64,000 nucleotides of DNA. Source: Gammaproteobacteria bacterium (GTDB lineage Bacteria > Pseudomonadota > Gammaproteobacteria > Pseudomonadales > Pseudohongiellaceae). The DNA lies in assembly GCA_002706685.1 (NCBI GenBank), contig PALV01000010.1:186001-250000 (forward strand), given 5' to 3'. Numbering within the stretch: position 1 is the stretch's first letter; each line of letters opens with the position of its first letter. The notes under the pieces were generated by a model. It worked only from the letters and a program-made list of their open reading frames with translations, was not told where the DNA came from and did no database searches. The translations under genes and the position numbers were made by a program. Shown here in pieces: positions 62,476 through 64,000 of the stretch.

Positions 62476-64000
62476 CATTAACACAGTCGTTCTCTATGCG
62501 GACTGCCGCTACCGCGTACTTGAAATACTAAGCCAAGGGTTTATATGGATTGATATTGATTCAGATAGCGCCTTTCCAGAACAAATACACTTTGATGTCA
62601 TCGATCAACAATTCAATGACGAGAAGCTGAAACTCCAAAGCGATCCTTACGGCGAACTGGTGAATGAGACGGTTGAACAAGGATCAAAGCATCAGACCAT
62701 TCGTGACGAGCGAATGAATCTGATTGCTCCATTGATTAACCAAGAGGATATCTACTTTCGCGCCACCAGAGGCAAGCTGGTTAAGAAGCGCTGCGCAGAA
62801 ACAGGCACCCCAAAAAAAACCATCTACAAACTGCTGAGACAATATTGGCAGCGTGGCTGTGTCCCAAATGCTCTGCTCCCTGATTATCGAAACGCTGGCG
62901 GCAAGGGTAAGAAGAAAGTATCAACTAAAAAATCAGGCCGGCCACGCACAATTACCCAGGGCCAGGGCTCAATTGTTGACGCTTCGGTTGAGCGGATGTT
63001 CAGAATCGTGCTTGATCGCCACTACGCAAACGATAAAGGCTCCTCTTTGCCTTATGCGCACCGCCGTTTCTGCGACATGTATCAGCTGGCGAACCCCGAG
63101 GTTGCAGAATCTGATTATCCAACGCTGCGGCAACTTAGTTACTTCTGGGAGCGCGAATACTCCAGACCTGAAAGAGTTCGACTTAAAACGAACAGAATCA
63201 CCTATGCAAAAGACGTAAGGCCCTTGATTAGTACGGCAACGGCAAGCGCACTGGGGCCGGGTAGCCGTTACGAGATTGATGCGACGATTGCCGACATATA
63301 TCTGCTGTCTTCGGATCGTCAACGTATCATAGGACGGCCAACCCTATACGTCGTGGTGGATGTATTCAGCAGAATGGTCGCAGGGTCTTATATCGGCCTG
63401 GAATCCCCCTCGTATGTTACGGCTATGCAGGCTCTCCGCATGGCAATGACAAGCAAAGTTGAAATCTGTCATCGCTATGGCCTGGATATCAAACCCGAAG
63501 AATGGCCGACTGTTGGAATCCCTGATGCAATTCTGGCTGACAGAGGAGAACTGCTGGGCTACCAAATTGAGTCTCTTGAGAATGCGTTTGGTGTCCGCAT
63601 AGAAAATACCCGCCCTTATGGTGGCGATGCCAAAGGCATCGTTGAGCGTTACTTCCGTACCCTTCAGGCAAACTTCAAACCATTTGCACCCGGCGTTGTG
63701 ACTGCAACAACGGTAAAAAAGCGTGGTGGAAGAGATTATCGCCTGGACGCGACGTTAACACTGGAAGATTTCAGCAAAATCATTGTTGCTTCAATCCATC
63801 ACAGAAACCAAAGCTCTGTCCTGACCAAATATGATCGTTCTGCCGATATGCCTGATGAGCTGGTACCAACACCAATCAATCTATGGGAGTGGGGTGTTAA
63901 GAACCGTAGTGGTCGCTTAAGAAGCGTGCATCCTGATCTTGTCCGGTTGGCATTGCTACCCCGTCAAAAGGTCACAGTTTCCAACCTTGGCATTAATTGC
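62468..64000 (+). CDS. tnsB: Tn7-like transposase subunit TnsB (DDE), 3' truncated by window edge
   Basis: Binds the end repeats and joins the 3' ends to the target. The frame from ATG 62468 stays open to base 64000 (511 codons; Tn7 TnsB has about 700). The DDE catalytic residues are visible as Asp271 in YEIDATIAD, Asp358 in ILADRGE and Glu393 in AKGIVERYF, within a few residues of Tn7 D273, D361 and E396. An N-terminal helix-turn-helix region with GTPKKTIYKLLRQYWQRG (about 116-133) fits end binding. Its ATG overlaps the tnsA end, so the two are coupled. No frameshift is seen in the visible part. Confidence 0.95.
   Translation, partial: MLSINTVVLYADCRYRVLEILSQGFIWIDIDSDSAFPEQIHFDVIDQQFNDEKLKLQSDPYGELVNETVEQGSKHQTIRDERMNLIAPLINQEDIYFRATRGKLVKKRCAETGTPKKTIYKLLRQYWQRGCVPNALLPDYRNAGGKGKKKVSTKKSGRPRTITQGQGSIVDASVERMFRIVLDRHYANDKGSSLPYAHRRFCDMYQLANPEVAESDYPTLRQLSYFWEREYSRPERVRLKTNRITYAKDVRPLISTATASALGPGSRYEIDATIADIYLLSSDRQRIIGRPTLYVVVDVFSRMVAGSYIGLESPSYVTAMQALRMAMTSKVEICHRYGLDIKPEEWPTVGIPDAILADRGELLGYQIESLENAFGVRIENTRPYGGDAKGIVERYFRTLQANFKPFAPGVVTATTVKKRGGRDYRLDATLTLEDFSKIIVASIHHRNQSSVLTKYDRSADMPDELVPTPINLWEWGVKNRSGRLRSVHPDLVRLALLPRQKVTVSNLGINC

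Larger units (their letters stand above)
61530..64000 (+). mobile_element. Tn7-like transposon, glmS-proximal (right) end; continues beyond window
   Basis: The element starts with TGTAGTCAGACAATAAAGTT, closely resembling the Tn7 right end, inserted downstream of glmS. tnsA and tnsB are read inward from this end, as in Tn7. tnsC, tnsD and cargo would lie beyond 64000. Confidence 0.93.

Noticed and set aside
62853..63218. 121-codon plus-strand frame inside the Tn7-like element
   Set aside because: It is a shadow frame of tnsB, which is open through the same stretch and has its DDE residues.

Overview
This window is the replication-origin region of a gammaproteobacterial chromosome. The order gyrB-recF-dnaN-dnaA / origin / rpmH-rnpA-yidD-yidC-mnmE-mnmG-rsmG-parA-parB-atpIBEFHAGDC-glmU-glmS, with glyQ-glyS-gmhB-plsC and def-fmt-rsmB-trkA-trkH on the other flank, matches the arrangement known from Pseudomonas and related aquatic Pseudomonadales-like lineages. 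No rRNA or lineage marker is present, so I do not name a genus. No tRNA, rRNA or CRISPR array was seen.

Layout. (1) 1-10217: two complete aa3-type haem-copper oxidase gene sets face each other. A rightward alternative set (cytochrome c tail, subunit I, two subunit III-type proteins, subunit IV) meets a leftward standard set (coxB with fused cytochrome c, coxA, ctaG, coxC, SURF1, a thioredoxin-fold assembly protein). (2) 10218-16471: leftward prlC, then the dprA-tsaC-hemF-aroE cluster, with a rightward gamma-carbonic-anhydrase-like gene between them. (3) 16626-27845: rightward def-fmt-rsmB, trkA-trkH and glyQ-glyS-gmhB-plsC, interrupted by one leftward lipid A-type acyltransferase. (4) 27850-35453: a leftward metal-efflux island of about 7.6 kb (BlaI repressor, M56 peptidase, TolC-like protein, His-rich secreted protein, His-rich adaptor, RND pump). 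It sits between plsC and gyrB, which are usually neighbours in related genomes. (5) 35611-41938: leftward dnaA-dnaN-recF-gyrB, with two parS sites in recF. (6) 41939-42320: dnaA-rpmH gap with DnaA boxes, the divergence point of gene orientation. (7) 42321-50976: rightward rpmH to parB, with a second DnaA-box-rich AT-rich gap between mnmE and mnmG. (8) 50995-61504: F-type ATP synthase operon, glmU, glmS. (9) 61530-64000: the glmS-proximal end of a Tn7-like transposon in attTn7, with tnsA and the first 511 codons of tnsB. The rest of the element, including cargo, lies beyond the window.

Most of the window is core machinery: replication initiation and segregation, ribosome and RNA maturation, membrane insertion, ATP synthesis and aerobic respiration. 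The two accessory insertions, the BlaI/M56-controlled efflux island and the Tn7-like element, are the parts most worth following up. Regulatory features that stand out are a near-perfect palindrome over the -35 of the blaI-type promoter, an inverted repeat abutting tnsA, a 9-bp hairpin between atpD and atpC, an atpE leader resembling the E. coli translational enhancer, and two candidate origins.
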